Below, in pieces: positions 43,435-51,941 of a stretch of 64,000 nt of DNA. The position numbers and the translations under genes are program-made. How positions within the stretch are numbered: position 1 is the stretch's first letter; each line of letters opens with the position of its first letter. The notes under the pieces were generated by a model, which saw only the letters and a list, made by a program, of their open reading frames with translations, was not told the origin of the DNA and made no database searches. The DNA is from DATKUC01 sp964553615 (lineage in GTDB: Bacteria > Spirochaetota > Spirochaetia > DSM-27196 > DATKUC01), in assembly GCA_964553615.1 (NCBI GenBank), contig CAZKMA010000001.1, positions 62,001 through 126,000 on the forward strand. The letters run 5' to 3'.

Positions 43435-44172
43435 ATGAGACGAGGCGGTCTGCTCTCCATAAGCCTGTTAGCTGTTTTTTTGCTAGTAGCGAGTTCCGCA
43501 GTCTTTGCCGACGAGGTGACGCAGAATCTGCAATCAGTCATACTGGACAATTTCGCAGAACCGCAGCAACAGCAGTGGATCGTTACAGGCAGCAAATTCG
43601 CAGCCCAGGGGTTTCCCCAATCGGCTTTCGTCAAGACATGGCCGGATGCTCTGTTCCGAAAAGAACCGGCCGGAAAGGACCTTCGTTCGCTTGGTATTCA
43701 CGCGAAGTTCGACCGCCTTGGCTACAACTACATCGAGATTATTCCTGCAAAGAAGGATCAGAACGGAACACTCGTTCCTGACCCGATTCAGATACCCGGA
43801 CGCCTGAAGAGTCTCGATGTCTGGATGTGGGGTTCATATCACAGCTACTACATGGAAGTGCAGCTTCGGGATTACCGCGGCATTGTGCACGTGTTGCGGC
43901 TCGGCACTCTTGATTTCCGCGGATGGCAGGATCTGAACGTCAATATTCCGAGCTCAATACCGCAGACCGTCACCTATATTCCCTCAACGAAGGGCCTCCA
44001 CCTGGTCAAGTTTGTAATCTGGACACTGCCGAATCAGCCGGTGAATGATTTTTACACCTACATGAATCAGATCAAGATAATGACCGATACATTCGAATCG
44101 CCGTGGGACGGTGAGACACTGGCCAATCCAAGTTATGTAGACAAACTCTGGTCGGACGCGAAGGGCAAGTAA
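43435..44172 (+). CDS. flaA: Flagellar filament outer layer protein FlaA (first copy)
   Basis: 245 residues. A Sec signal peptide (MRRGGLLSISLLAVFLLVA, cleaved near VFA-DEV) is followed by the FlaA beta-sandwich with LKSLDVWMWGSYHSYYMEVQ, LGTLDFRGWQDLNVNIP and the aromatic, Asp-rich end. FlaA coats the FlaB core in the periplasm and, unlike FlaB, is exported by Sec. AAGGAG precedes the ATG. Two promoters drive the pair. Confidence 0.93.
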   Translation: MRRGGLLSISLLAVFLLVASSAVFADEVTQNLQSVILDNFAEPQQQQWIVTGSKFAAQGFPQSAFVKTWPDALFRKEPAGKDLRSLGIHAKFDRLGYNYIEIIPAKKDQNGTLVPDPIQIPGRLKSLDVWMWGSYHSYYMEVQLRDYRGIVHVLRLGTLDFRGWQDLNVNIPSSIPQTVTYIPSTKGLHLVKFVIWTLPNQPVNDFYTYMNQIKIMTDTFESPWDGETLANPSYVDKLWSDAKGK

Positions 44173-44187
44173 ACAGGAGAGTATGTG

Positions 44188-44892
44188 ATGAAGAAGGCTG
44201 GTCTTGTAGGTCTGATAATTTTTGTTCTGTCAATTCCTCTGTTTGCCCAGGCCACCGCGGCGCCCAATCCGGCGACACTCGGAACAGATACCGCACAGCA
44301 GGACCTCAAGGAAATCTCGGTTTCCAAATTTGAAGACCCTGGAATGTGGAAGGTTTCGATGCCGATCGATCAGGGCGTTGTGGAGAGCAGGCGTTTTGCC
44401 GGGGCTCCTGCGGATCGGAAGCCCATCCCGGATGAACAGAAGCTCGGCATAGCCGGAGAAGACAAGTATGTGCTGGGCGTCAAGGCTCAGTACTTTGGCC
44501 GTGCCAACACACAGATCTATGTGCAGCCAATACGGCCCCTCGCTGTTCCCGGAATAACGAAAACCATTTCTGTCTGGGTGGCAGGAAGAAACTACACCCA
44601 TGAACTGAAACTGGTTGTAGAGGATCAGTTCGGTAACATCGATGTGATCAGCATGGGAAGAATGAACTTCACGGGTTGGCGGAAGATGACTGTGGCCATT
44701 CCTCCGAATATTGATCAGAACAACATTCATTATCCCGGGAGAAGCGGACTCAATATCATGGGATTCATTATAGATCCGAGTCTCCTGGAGACATACGGAA
44801 CATACTATGTCTACTTTGATGATCTTCGTGCCGTGACCGACCTTTATGCACAGCAGAGCCGCGAAAAGGATGATATTCCCGACACATGGTGA
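44188..44892 (+). CDS. flaA: Flagellar filament outer layer protein FlaA (second copy)
   Basis: 234 residues. Signal peptide MKKAGLVGLIIFVLSIPLFA, cleavage near FAQA. The conserved FlaA segments are TISVWVAGRNYTHELKLVVE, MGRMNFTGWRKMTVAIPPNI and YYVYFDDLRAVTDLY. It is a diverged paralogue of the gene 15 bp upstream, so the sheath is probably a heteromer. ATG 44188 is chosen after AGGAGA; GTG 44185 is immediately before it. A strong terminator follows the stop. Confidence 0.93.
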   Translation: MKKAGLVGLIIFVLSIPLFAQATAAPNPATLGTDTAQQDLKEISVSKFEDPGMWKVSMPIDQGVVESRRFAGAPADRKPIPDEQKLGIAGEDKYVLGVKAQYFGRANTQIYVQPIRPLAVPGITKTISVWVAGRNYTHELKLVVEDQFGNIDVISMGRMNFTGWRKMTVAIPPNIDQNNIHYPGRSGLNIMGFIIDPSLLETYGTYYVYFDDLRAVTDLYAQQSREKDDIPDTW

Positions 44893-44932
44893 CAAGTCCT
44901 ATGTTCCGCTATATTTTCTTCGGGAGCATGCA

Positions 44933-44967
44933 AGAGTCCTCACATTCAGATGAGGACTCTTTTTTTG
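44933..44967 (+). terminator. Strong intrinsic terminator after flaA-flaA
   Basis: AGAGTCCTCA (44933-44942) pairs perfectly with TGAGGACTCT (44951-44960), with an 8-nt loop and seven or eight T residues after it. The next gene's ATG begins only 8 bp after the T run. Confidence 0.92.
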
Positions 44968-44974
44968 CAGGGCT

Positions 44975-46147
44975 ATGCTGACACCTCATTTCAAGTTTCT
45001 TCGCAGTGCATATTTCTTCCAGGACCTTACGGATGCAGAAATACAGACAATTGCCGAACTGTCCCGGGAAGAGTCCTATACTGCGGGAGACGTAATCTTT
45101 CGGGAGACTTCCCGAGCGGACAAATTCTACATAGTCCTCGACGGAAAGGTGGAGGTCTGGAAGGACTATGATTCGATCCACAGAGATATCCTGGCAGTAC
45201 ACGGCGAGGGGCACCTTTTCGGAGAGATGGCGCTCATAGACGATCTTCCCCGAAGCGCAACGATCGTAGCGAGAACGGGTGTTCGCGTACTTTTCCTCTA
45301 TCGGGACGACTTCATTCGTGTACTTCGAACGAACGCAAACGTGGCCCTGTCGTTGTTACGCTCTCTCTCGGCCATGGTGCGAAAAAGCAACGACACATTC
45401 ATCGAAGACCTTCGGAGCAGGAACCTGGAGCTTGAAGAAGCAAATCGACAGCTGCGGGAGGCTCAGGAAGAACTGCTGCGCGCGGAACGGCTCTCGAACC
45501 TGGGCAAGTTCTCTTCGCTCATTCTTCACGACATCCGCAATCCCATTTCCATTGTCAAGAGTTACGGAGAGATGCTGCTCATGAGTGCGGACGATCCTGA
45601 AAAGCGGGATCTGTACGCGCGGAACATAATCCGTGAGGCCGAAAGGCTGAACTTCATTGCAAGCGAGCTTCTGGACTATTCGCGGGGCGAGATACGACTG
45701 AACATGTCCATTGTCACAATGGGCGATTTTCTCGAAAAGCTTCGCCGCTATCTGTCGGACCGTTTCGCGTCCCGAAATCTCCGGATAGTCTTCCATTCGA
45801 CCGTTACGGCACCGGTTATTTTCGATGAGGAACGCATGCTTCGCGTGCTCATCAACCTTTCGGACAACGCACGGAAGGCAATGTCCCCCGGCGGCACGCT
45901 CACGGTGGACGTGGGACACTCCAATGATCTGCTGACATTTGCAGTCCGGGATACAGGGGAAGGGATGCCACCGGAAATTCTGAAGCGAATTTTCGAGCCG
46001 TTCTTTTCTTCATCCAGGGACGGAGGAACCGGGTTGGGAATGGTCATAGTCAAGAACATCGTCGAGGCGCATCACGGGAGTCTCGACGTGGAAAGCGGGA
46101 AGGGCACGGGAACTGTCGTGCACATCCGCTTGCCCCTCCGCGGCTAA
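44975..46147 (+). CDS. Cyclic-nucleotide-binding sensor histidine kinase
   Basis: 390 residues, no membrane span. An N-terminal cNMP-binding (CRP-like) domain (residues 10-130) shows DKFYIVLDGKVEVWKD and GHLFGEMALIDDLPRSATI. A coiled coil leads into HisKA with the H-box LILHDIRNPISIVKSYGEML, then HATPase with LINLSDNARKAM (N box), DTGEGMP (G1), FEPFFSS and GTGLGMVIVK (G2). It should sense a cyclic nucleotide and phosphorylate a response regulator not encoded nearby. The ATG has no ribosome site and sits 8 bp after the flaA terminator. Its stop overlaps the korC stop. Confidence 0.88.
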   Translation: MLTPHFKFLRSAYFFQDLTDAEIQTIAELSREESYTAGDVIFRETSRADKFYIVLDGKVEVWKDYDSIHRDILAVHGEGHLFGEMALIDDLPRSATIVARTGVRVLFLYRDDFIRVLRTNANVALSLLRSLSAMVRKSNDTFIEDLRSRNLELEEANRQLREAQEELLRAERLSNLGKFSSLILHDIRNPISIVKSYGEMLLMSADDPEKRDLYARNIIREAERLNFIASELLDYSRGEIRLNMSIVTMGDFLEKLRRYLSDRFASRNLRIVFHSTVTAPVIFDEERMLRVLINLSDNARKAMSPGGTLTVDVGHSNDLLTFAVRDTGEGMPPEILKRIFEPFFSSSRDGGTGLGMVIVKNIVEAHHGSLDVESGKGTGTVVHIRLPLRG

Positions 46148-46692
46148 AATACTTTCATTGCACGGGAAACGAGCCCGTGGCCTATTTCTACCGCTTCCAG
46201 TTTTCCACGGTTTGCCTCGGCACCAAAACGGTCAACCACCACCTGTCGTATTGCATCGATCCTTATGAAATCAACCAGACTCGCAAGCGCTCCGAGCAGT
46301 GCAAGATTGAGATTCCGGTCATCGCCCTGTGTATTGAGGACGGTATCATGCAGAGGCAATTCGACGCAGCGTGCGTTCAAGCTCTGTCTTCGGTGGACGA
46401 AATGCTGGTCAAGGACCACAAAGCCCCCCGGCCTGACGATCCATGAATATTTGTCAAACGAGAGCTGGCTCAGACATATGAGCACATCCGGCTCGACTAC
46501 CTTGGGGAACTTGATTTCCTCGGAAGATATGATGACGTCCGCCCGTGCAGCTCCGCCACGTGCCTCGGCGCCGTAGGTCTGCGTCTGGACCGCGTTCAAT
46601 TGTTCGTAGTATATTGCCGCCTCTGCAAGGAGGATTGCGGCGGTGATGACCCCCTGTCCGCCGGTGCCGGAGAAGACAAATCGGCTGATCAT
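46144..46692 (-). CDS. korC: 2-oxoacid:ferredoxin oxidoreductase, gamma subunit
   Basis: 182 residues. It begins ISRFVFSGTGGQGVI, the gamma-domain nucleotide loop, and has QTYGAEARGGAARADVIIS. The gamma subunit completes the KorABCD complex that oxidatively decarboxylates a 2-oxoacid (probably 2-oxoglutarate) to the acyl-CoA and reduced ferredoxin. ATG 46692 overlaps the korB stop (ATGA). A longer start at 46938 would overlap korB by 250 bp. Confidence 0.92.
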   Translation of the reverse strand: MISRFVFSGTGGQGVITAAILLAEAAIYYEQLNAVQTQTYGAEARGGAARADVIISSEEIKFPKVVEPDVLICLSQLSFDKYSWIVRPGGFVVLDQHFVHRRQSLNARCVELPLHDTVLNTQGDDRNLNLALLGALASLVDFIRIDAIRQVVVDRFGAEANRGKLEAVEIGHGLVSRAMKVF

Positions 46693-47534
46693 TCCTGTTG
46701 TCCCCCGTTTGTGCCTGCGAGTTTCGCTGCTGCCCGCTCCATGACTGACGCGTACGCATCGGTGTACTCGGTTCGTTCGATGTCCACGAACACGCCTATC
46801 GGAGTCTTGCCGTCCGTGCCGGTGAACTCCGCCGTGGGAACGTCGTCCTTTCGGACAGGAATAGTGTTGTCCCGATACCATTGCATCATTGCGACAGCAT
46901 CTCCCTTGCCGTTCTTGCGCCCGTAGTAGGTGGGACACTGCGACAGCACCTCCACCACCGAAAATCCGTGGTGAGCAATGGCCCGTTTGAGAATGCCTGT
47001 GAGTGCCTGCGCGTGATAGGTCGTCGATCTCGCAATGAATGTAGCTCCTGCCGCCCTCGAAAGCTCTACCGCATCAAACGGGCGGTCGAGATTACCGTAT
47101 GGCGCCGTCGTGGCGTAATCTCCGCACGCGGTCATGGGCGAGTACTGTCCACCGGTCATGCCGTAGACCGAGTTGTTCATTATGATTGCAGTCATGTCGA
47201 TGTTTCGCCTTGCGGCATGAATGAAGTGGTTTCCGCCGATTGCAAGCGCATCTCCGTCTCCCATTGGAACTATGATTGAGAGTTCAGGCCGGGCAAGTTT
47301 GACGCCGGTTGCAAAGGCGAGAGCCCGTCCGTGCAAGGTGTGGAGTGTATGAAAGTCTGCGTATCCTTCAATACGCGCGGAGCAGCCGATCCCCGAGACC
47401 ATTACAATGTTGTTCTTTTCGATTGCCAGCTGTTCCACTGCACGCAGGAGACTGTTCAGAACAATGCCATGGCCGCAGCCCGGACACCAGATGTGGGGCA
47501 TGAATCGAGTTCGCAGATAGTCGGTGACCGGCAT
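46689..47534 (-). CDS. korB: 2-oxoacid:ferredoxin oxidoreductase, beta subunit
   Basis: 281 residues. WCPGCGHG is the cysteine pair near the iron-sulfur and thiamine site, and MGDGDALAIGGNHFIHAARRN is the thiamine diphosphate/Mg2+ motif (GDGD...N). NNSVYGMTGGQYSP is conserved. ATG 47534 lies within the GGGGG-rich end of korA; a longer start at 47570 is less likely. Confidence 0.95.
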   Translation of the reverse strand: MPVTDYLRTRFMPHIWCPGCGHGIVLNSLLRAVEQLAIEKNNIVMVSGIGCSARIEGYADFHTLHTLHGRALAFATGVKLARPELSIIVPMGDGDALAIGGNHFIHAARRNIDMTAIIMNNSVYGMTGGQYSPMTACGDYATTAPYGNLDRPFDAVELSRAAGATFIARSTTYHAQALTGILKRAIAHHGFSVVEVLSQCPTYYGRKNGKGDAVAMMQWYRDNTIPVRKDDVPTAEFTGTDGKTPIGVFVDIERTEYTDAYASVMERAAAKLAGTNGGQQE

Positions 47535-47535
47535 G

Positions 47536-48723
47536 TCAGACCCCCTTCCCCTGAACGATCCGGATGACATTCTTGATATCCGACGGCGTTATCATGTTGC
47601 CATCCACCCGGTTGGCGAGGAAGACTCTCTGCGGTTCATCCACTGCAGCCATAACCTCCCGGACGACCTGACCCATGTTCATCTCTACTACAATGATGTA
47701 ATGTGCGTTCCGACATTTTTCCCGGACGAGCTCGTCGGGAAACGGCCAAATCGTCTGAAGTTCGAGCAGCCCGATGCGCATGCCGACCGCGCGTCGGTTT
47801 TCCATGATGTGGAGGGCACTGCGTGCGGATGAGCCGTATGAAACGAGAACGACGTCCGCATCATCGAGGTAATATTCCTTGTGCCGGACCAGGAACTCCT
47901 TTCGGTTCTCTATCTTGTTGTTCAGGTGATGGATCAAGTCATTTGCCACGTCAGGCTTATCCGAGGGAAACCCCCACATGTCATGGACCAGCCCGGTAAC
48001 ATTGTACCGGTGGACGCCGCCGAAGTCGGACATTGGCAGCCGCCCGTCCTCCCGCGGAAAATAGGGATGATAATCAACGCCCTTCGGAACGGATGTCGAC
48101 AGACGTTCGGTGAGCTCGATTGCCCCGGGTTCCGGCAGGCGGATCTTTTCCCTCATGTGGCCGAGCACCTCGTCCATCAGCACTATAACGGGCGTCCTGA
48201 AGATCTCCGAAGAGTTGAATGCGTGCACGACCATTTCGAAGAGGTCCTGATGGTTGCTTGCGGTTACCGCAACGATTGCATGATCACCATGGGTTCCCCA
48301 TCGTGCCTGCATGACGTCACCCTGACTCGCCCGAGTTGGAAGACCGGTTGACGGGCCACCGCGCTGAACATTTACGATGACGCAGGGAATTTCGGCCATG
48401 ACTGCGAATCCGACAGCCTCCTGCATCAGAGAAAAGCCGGGACCGCTGGTAGAAGTCATTGACTTCAGTCCTGTCAGGGAGGCGCCTATTACCGAGCAGA
48501 GACTCGAGATCTCGTCTTCCATCTGGATAAATCGTCCACCGACGGACGGAAGTCGTTCGGAAAGGATCTCGGCGATTTCGGTGGACGGAGTTATCGGATA
48601 GCCGGCAAAAAAACGGAGACCCGCGTACATGGCCGCCTGGGCGCACACCTCGTTTCCCTGCATGAAACGGAAATCGGCGTGAGCGCTGCGCTTGGCGTAG
48701 GTTTGAGGTTCAGTTGTACTCAT
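47536..48723 (-). CDS. korA: 2-oxoacid:ferredoxin oxidoreductase, alpha subunit
   Basis: 395 residues. The pyrimidine-binding domain starts GNEVCAQAAMYAGLRFFAGYPITPSTEI; EDEISSLCSVIGASLTG and TSTSGPGFSLMQEAVGFA are conserved. It overlaps korD by 14 bp, giving the order korD-korA-korB-korC. The set is usual for anaerobic bacteria that run a ferredoxin-linked TCA step. Branched-chain or pyruvate specificity cannot be ruled out from sequence alone. Confidence 0.94.
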   Translation of the reverse strand: MSTTEPQTYAKRSAHADFRFMQGNEVCAQAAMYAGLRFFAGYPITPSTEIAEILSERLPSVGGRFIQMEDEISSLCSVIGASLTGLKSMTSTSGPGFSLMQEAVGFAVMAEIPCVIVNVQRGGPSTGLPTRASQGDVMQARWGTHGDHAIVAVTASNHQDLFEMVVHAFNSSEIFRTPVIVLMDEVLGHMREKIRLPEPGAIELTERLSTSVPKGVDYHPYFPREDGRLPMSDFGGVHRYNVTGLVHDMWGFPSDKPDVANDLIHHLNNKIENRKEFLVRHKEYYLDDADVVLVSYGSSARSALHIMENRRAVGMRIGLLELQTIWPFPDELVREKCRNAHYIIVVEMNMGQVVREVMAAVDEPQRVFLANRVDGNMITPSDIKNVIRIVQGKGV

Positions 48724-48976
48724 GTCGGATATTCTCCCGTGAAGATTCGTCGAAAACGGGGTCGGAAATCAGCCCGGGCATGGTGGTAATGGAAATTGCC
48801 AGATCGGGACATCGCAGCTCGCAGAGCTTGCAGAATGTGCAGTCGTCCGGTCGAACCGCTACCGCCTTGTCTTCGGTGTCAAGTTCAAGAACATGCTGCG
48901 GGCAGAACGCAACGCAGATATTGCACCCTTTGCACCAGTTCCTGTTGATAACAAGAGACTTGGATTGAGTTGCCAT
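48710..48976 (-). CDS. korD: 4Fe-4S ferredoxin subunit of the 2-oxoacid oxidoreductase
   Basis: 88 residues with two 4Fe-4S motifs, CKGCNICVAFCP and CTFCKLCELRCP, the delta subunit type. It passes electrons from the Kor core to free ferredoxin. The first gene of korDABC; an AAAGGA site precedes ATG 48976 and a TTGCGT/TATAAT promoter is upstream. Confidence 0.95.
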   Translation of the reverse strand: MATQSKSLVINRNWCKGCNICVAFCPQHVLELDTEDKAVAVRPDDCTFCKLCELRCPDLAISITTMPGLISDPVFDESSRENIRHEYN

Positions 48977-48999
48977 AATGATGTGGATCCTTTGCAGTA

Positions 49000-49027
49000 A
49001 TTATAGCACGATGCCAATTCGACGCAA
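49000..49027 (-). promoter_or_regulatory. Promoter of korDABC
   Basis: Reverse strand: -35 TTGCGT (49022-49027), 16 bp, -10 TATAAT (49000-49005), about 17 nt of leader before the korD ATG. Confidence 0.6.
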
Positions 49028-49047
49028 TGGCAATGTTGTCTGCCGTT

Positions 49048-49842
49048 TCAGAACTTTGAGCCGAACAGTGCATTGAAGTTGAGCCTGACCTGTTCGGCGA
49101 GAGCCGGAACCGGTACCCCCCGTTCGGCTGCAACTCGTTCGTACGTGTGCCCGATGAGGCCCGGATGGTTCGTCCTGCCTCGCAACGGGTGCGGTGCAAG
49201 ATAGGGCGCATCCGTCTCGAGGAGAATCCGGTCGGCAGGCACGAATCTCATGGATCGGCGAAGATCTTCGGCATTCTTGAAGGTGACATTTCCGGCGAAG
49301 GACAGGAAGAATCCGGCGTCGAGACAGTTCCGCGCAAACGGGATGTCTCCGGCAAAGCAGTGCATGACACCGCCTGCGGTGGGATCGACGGCCCGGATTG
49401 CCGCGAGAATTTCTTCGTCGGCATTGCGGTTATGAATGATGACCGGAAGCTCCCGGCCGCGGGCAATCTCCAGTTGGAGTCGAAACAGTTCCTGCTGACG
49501 ATCAGGCGTGGCGTAGTTTCTGTGGAAGTCCAGACCAATCTCCCCAACTGCGACGACGCGCTCTGCATCCAGTGCAATATCGAGATCGCGCACAGCCGTC
49601 TCAAAGTCGTCACGCTCCGCTTCGGATGGGTAGAGCCCCTCGGCACGCAGGACGGCAGCGAATGGTTCGGCAAGGCGTGTTCGTTCCCCATGGTCTTCCA
49701 GATTCACACCGACATCGATAATTGCGGTCATGCCCGCTGCGAAACAGCGTTCGAGCAGCTCGGGTACATTCAACCCCTTATCTGCAATGTGCTGAAGGTG
49801 GGTGTGGGAATCGATGGTTCCTGCGAGTGTTGGTTCTGCCAT
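49048..49842 (-). CDS. tatD: TatD family DNase/metal-dependent hydrolase
   Basis: 264 residues. TIM-barrel metal motifs: GTIDSHTHL at the start, GEIGLDFHRNY, IIHNRNADEEIL, GVMHCFAGD and LLETDAPYLAPHPLRG. It is a cytoplasmic 3'-5' exonuclease/deoxyribonuclease family member. ATG 49842 has GGAGG upstream. Its stop lies about 70 bp from korD. Confidence 0.92.
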   Translation of the reverse strand: MAEPTLAGTIDSHTHLQHIADKGLNVPELLERCFAAGMTAIIDVGVNLEDHGERTRLAEPFAAVLRAEGLYPSEAERDDFETAVRDLDIALDAERVVAVGEIGLDFHRNYATPDRQQELFRLQLEIARGRELPVIIHNRNADEEILAAIRAVDPTAGGVMHCFAGDIPFARNCLDAGFFLSFAGNVTFKNAEDLRRSMRFVPADRILLETDAPYLAPHPLRGRTNHPGLIGHTYERVAAERGVPVPALAEQVRLNFNALFGSKF

Positions 49843-49921
49843 TGGCCGCCTCCGGGAGATCCTGAAGGTATGGTTGCACGAGAAATAGAACTGAGCAACC
49901 CTCGGGAAAAAGAACCCGCGC

Positions 49922-49950
49922 TTGACCGCTGTGGGCGGCGCTGGTACGAT
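49922..49950 (+). promoter_or_regulatory. Promoter of tRNA-Leu
   Basis: TTGACC (49922-49927), 17 bp, TACGAT (49945-49950), placing the start a few bases before the mature tRNA end. Confidence 0.5.
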
Positions 49951-49959
49951 GGGCAGAAT

Positions 49960-50044
49960 GCCGGAGTGGTGGAATGGTAGACACAGGGGACTTAAAATCC
50001 CCTTCGCCGTAAGGCGAGTACGGGTTCAAGTCCCGTCTCCGGTA
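49960..50044 (+). tRNA. tRNA-Leu (anticodon TAA)
   Basis: An 85-nt class II tRNA. Acceptor stem GCCGGAG pairs with CTCCGGT (G-U at the first pair) and A is the discriminator. The anticodon loop CTTAAAA gives TAA. The long variable arm CGCC-GTAA-GGCG and the T arm GGGTTCAAGTCCC are clear. CCA is not encoded. Confidence 0.97.
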
Positions 50045-50065
50045 GAAGAGCCAAGGGTCGAATTG

Positions 50066-51787
50066 CTACCTGCAGACCCGGTTGCGGCCGGTATTCTTTG
50101 CCCGGTACAACGCTTCATCGGCAGCGCGGATAAGATCTTCCGCCGTGGGGGGGGTGTGCGCCGGCCTGTGTGAAGCAACGCCTCCGCTGATTGTCACTTC
50201 ACGTCCGTTCGGCCAGGGGTGCCCCTCGACTGCAGCACGAATTCGTTCGGCAAGCCGCAATGCACCCCGCGTTCCAGTCTGAGGCAGCAGAATCACGAAC
50301 TCTTCGCCCCCGTAGCGCGCTGCGTAGTCAATACTCCGAAGTTCACCGGTAATTATGGACGCGACCGTCCGTAGCACCACGTCTCCGTCGACGTGCCCGA
50401 AGGTATCATTCAATTTCTTGAAGAAATCAAGGTCCATCATGACCAGCGACAGAGGTCGTCGATATCGGCGCGAAATCTGGATTTCGTGCTCGAGCGTATC
50501 CTGGAGATGGCGACGATTGTGCAGACCGGTCAATTCATCGGTTGTAGAGACTATTTCGAGGCGACTTTTTTCCTCCTCCAACAGTTTGTTGGCCTGTTCG
50601 AGTTGTCGGGTCCGTTCGGCGACGGTCTGCTCGAGCGATCTGTTTGTTACCGACAATTGGGCTGCATGCACCTCCACGGACGCATGGAGCGATGCAATCC
50701 TCATTGCCACCAGGGTGGCGAGTCCGCAGCCGAAGAAGAACATCATGTAGTGTCCGGTCGTGTCGCTCCACGGCAGGATGCTTCTGGCAACGAGGATGTC
50801 ATGAACGTTGAAGATCGCCATCAGGAGAAAAGTTCCCAGAAGGATGGCGGCTTCGGCGCCACGGTTCCTGAGGGAGGCGGCGCTGGATACGAGATATGTG
50901 AGGATGAACAGACCGAACAGTATTTCGGAAGGGTTGAAAAGCATGAACACCGGAAAAACTCCGGCCACCGACAGGAGAGTGCCGCCGGCCCCGGCGGAAA
51001 GGTAGACGATTCCTGTGATCTTCATTACGAAATTGAAGGGGGGTACCACGATATTCACCAGAAAGAACGCGACAAAGCCCGGTATGAAGTATGCGGTGGC
51101 CGCGTCAATGTATTGCCACATGAGTGGATTGTTGAGGAGAAGCTGTTTCAAATAGCTGTCGCCAATCACCCGAAACATCATGAGGATGACAATTGTGGCG
51201 AGCAGCGCGTAGGCGCGACGCTCACGGGCGAAGAGGAACACCAGGGCACCGAGAATGGCAATGGTGCAGAGTGCTGCTGCCACAATGAAACGCGGTGCGT
51301 CACGTCGCACCATGGTGAGGTAGATGCCGTTACGGTCACCGATCTGTACATTGCCCCACAGACCTATGTCTCGATAGTTTGAAAAGACGTGAAATTCGAC
51401 TTCGTGCCCTGCGGCCTCTTGTGGAAGTGGTATTACATGCCAGGGCCATCCGCTGAACTGACCGTCAAACCGACCGCCGGGTAAGCCATAGGAATAGATA
51501 TCCCTTCCGTCGATACGCGCCACGAAAGCCGTGTCTACGCTCGGAATGAAGAGAGCCGCGTCTTTCGCCAGAAGCGGAGGAAGCGAATGGCGGAGCCAGA
51601 GCGACCGCTCTTGTTCGCGGCCCGGAGGATTGCTTGGGTAGTCGATCTGGTGCCATGGGGACGGGGCTTCTCCAACCCGTTCCCAGCGGTACTCCCACGG
51701 CCCTCCGAGCGTAGTTACCGACCGGACTGACCCGACGGCGGGCCGTTCCGCTGCTTTTGCCACCCCGGGCGCTCGTTCGGCGAACAT
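50066..51787 (-). CDS. Diguanylate cyclase with 7TMR-DISM sensor
   Basis: 573 residues from ATG 51787. A periplasmic beta-sandwich of about 160 residues is followed by seven membrane helices (7TMR-DISM), a coiled coil and a GGDEF domain with the active site YGGEEFVILLPQTG. The RxxD inhibitory site (RSID) sits five residues before GGEEF. It makes c-di-GMP, which the two PilZ proteins here could read. Upstream of ATG 51787 the frame encodes a clear signal peptide (TFALILTGAVSLPHLMFA), with GGAGGAG before an ATC codon at 51850; that ATC may be the real start. See findings. Confidence 0.9.
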   Translation of the reverse strand: MFAERAPGVAKAAERPAVGSVRSVTTLGGPWEYRWERVGEAPSPWHQIDYPSNPPGREQERSLWLRHSLPPLLAKDAALFIPSVDTAFVARIDGRDIYSYGLPGGRFDGQFSGWPWHVIPLPQEAAGHEVEFHVFSNYRDIGLWGNVQIGDRNGIYLTMVRRDAPRFIVAAALCTIAILGALVFLFARERRAYALLATIVILMMFRVIGDSYLKQLLLNNPLMWQYIDAATAYFIPGFVAFFLVNIVVPPFNFVMKITGIVYLSAGAGGTLLSVAGVFPVFMLFNPSEILFGLFILTYLVSSAASLRNRGAEAAILLGTFLLMAIFNVHDILVARSILPWSDTTGHYMMFFFGCGLATLVAMRIASLHASVEVHAAQLSVTNRSLEQTVAERTRQLEQANKLLEEEKSRLEIVSTTDELTGLHNRRHLQDTLEHEIQISRRYRRPLSLVMMDLDFFKKLNDTFGHVDGDVVLRTVASIITGELRSIDYAARYGGEEFVILLPQTGTRGALRLAERIRAAVEGHPWPNGREVTISGGVASHRPAHTPPTAEDLIRAADEALYRAKNTGRNRVCR

Positions 51788-51941
51788 CAGGTGCGGCAGG
51801 GAGACGGCGCCTGTGAGGATGAGCGCGAAAGTCCAGACACAGGTTCTGATGGGACTCCTCCAGCAGCCATCGACTATCAGGCGGAATGGCTATTGGGAGT
51901 ATAGCAAACGCACGCGCTGATTGCCAGTTGTCCGCCCGGCG

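Noticed and set aside
46692..46938. Longer korC start
   Set aside because: It would overlap korB by about 250 bp; the homology begins at the ATG at 46692, which overlaps the korB stop.
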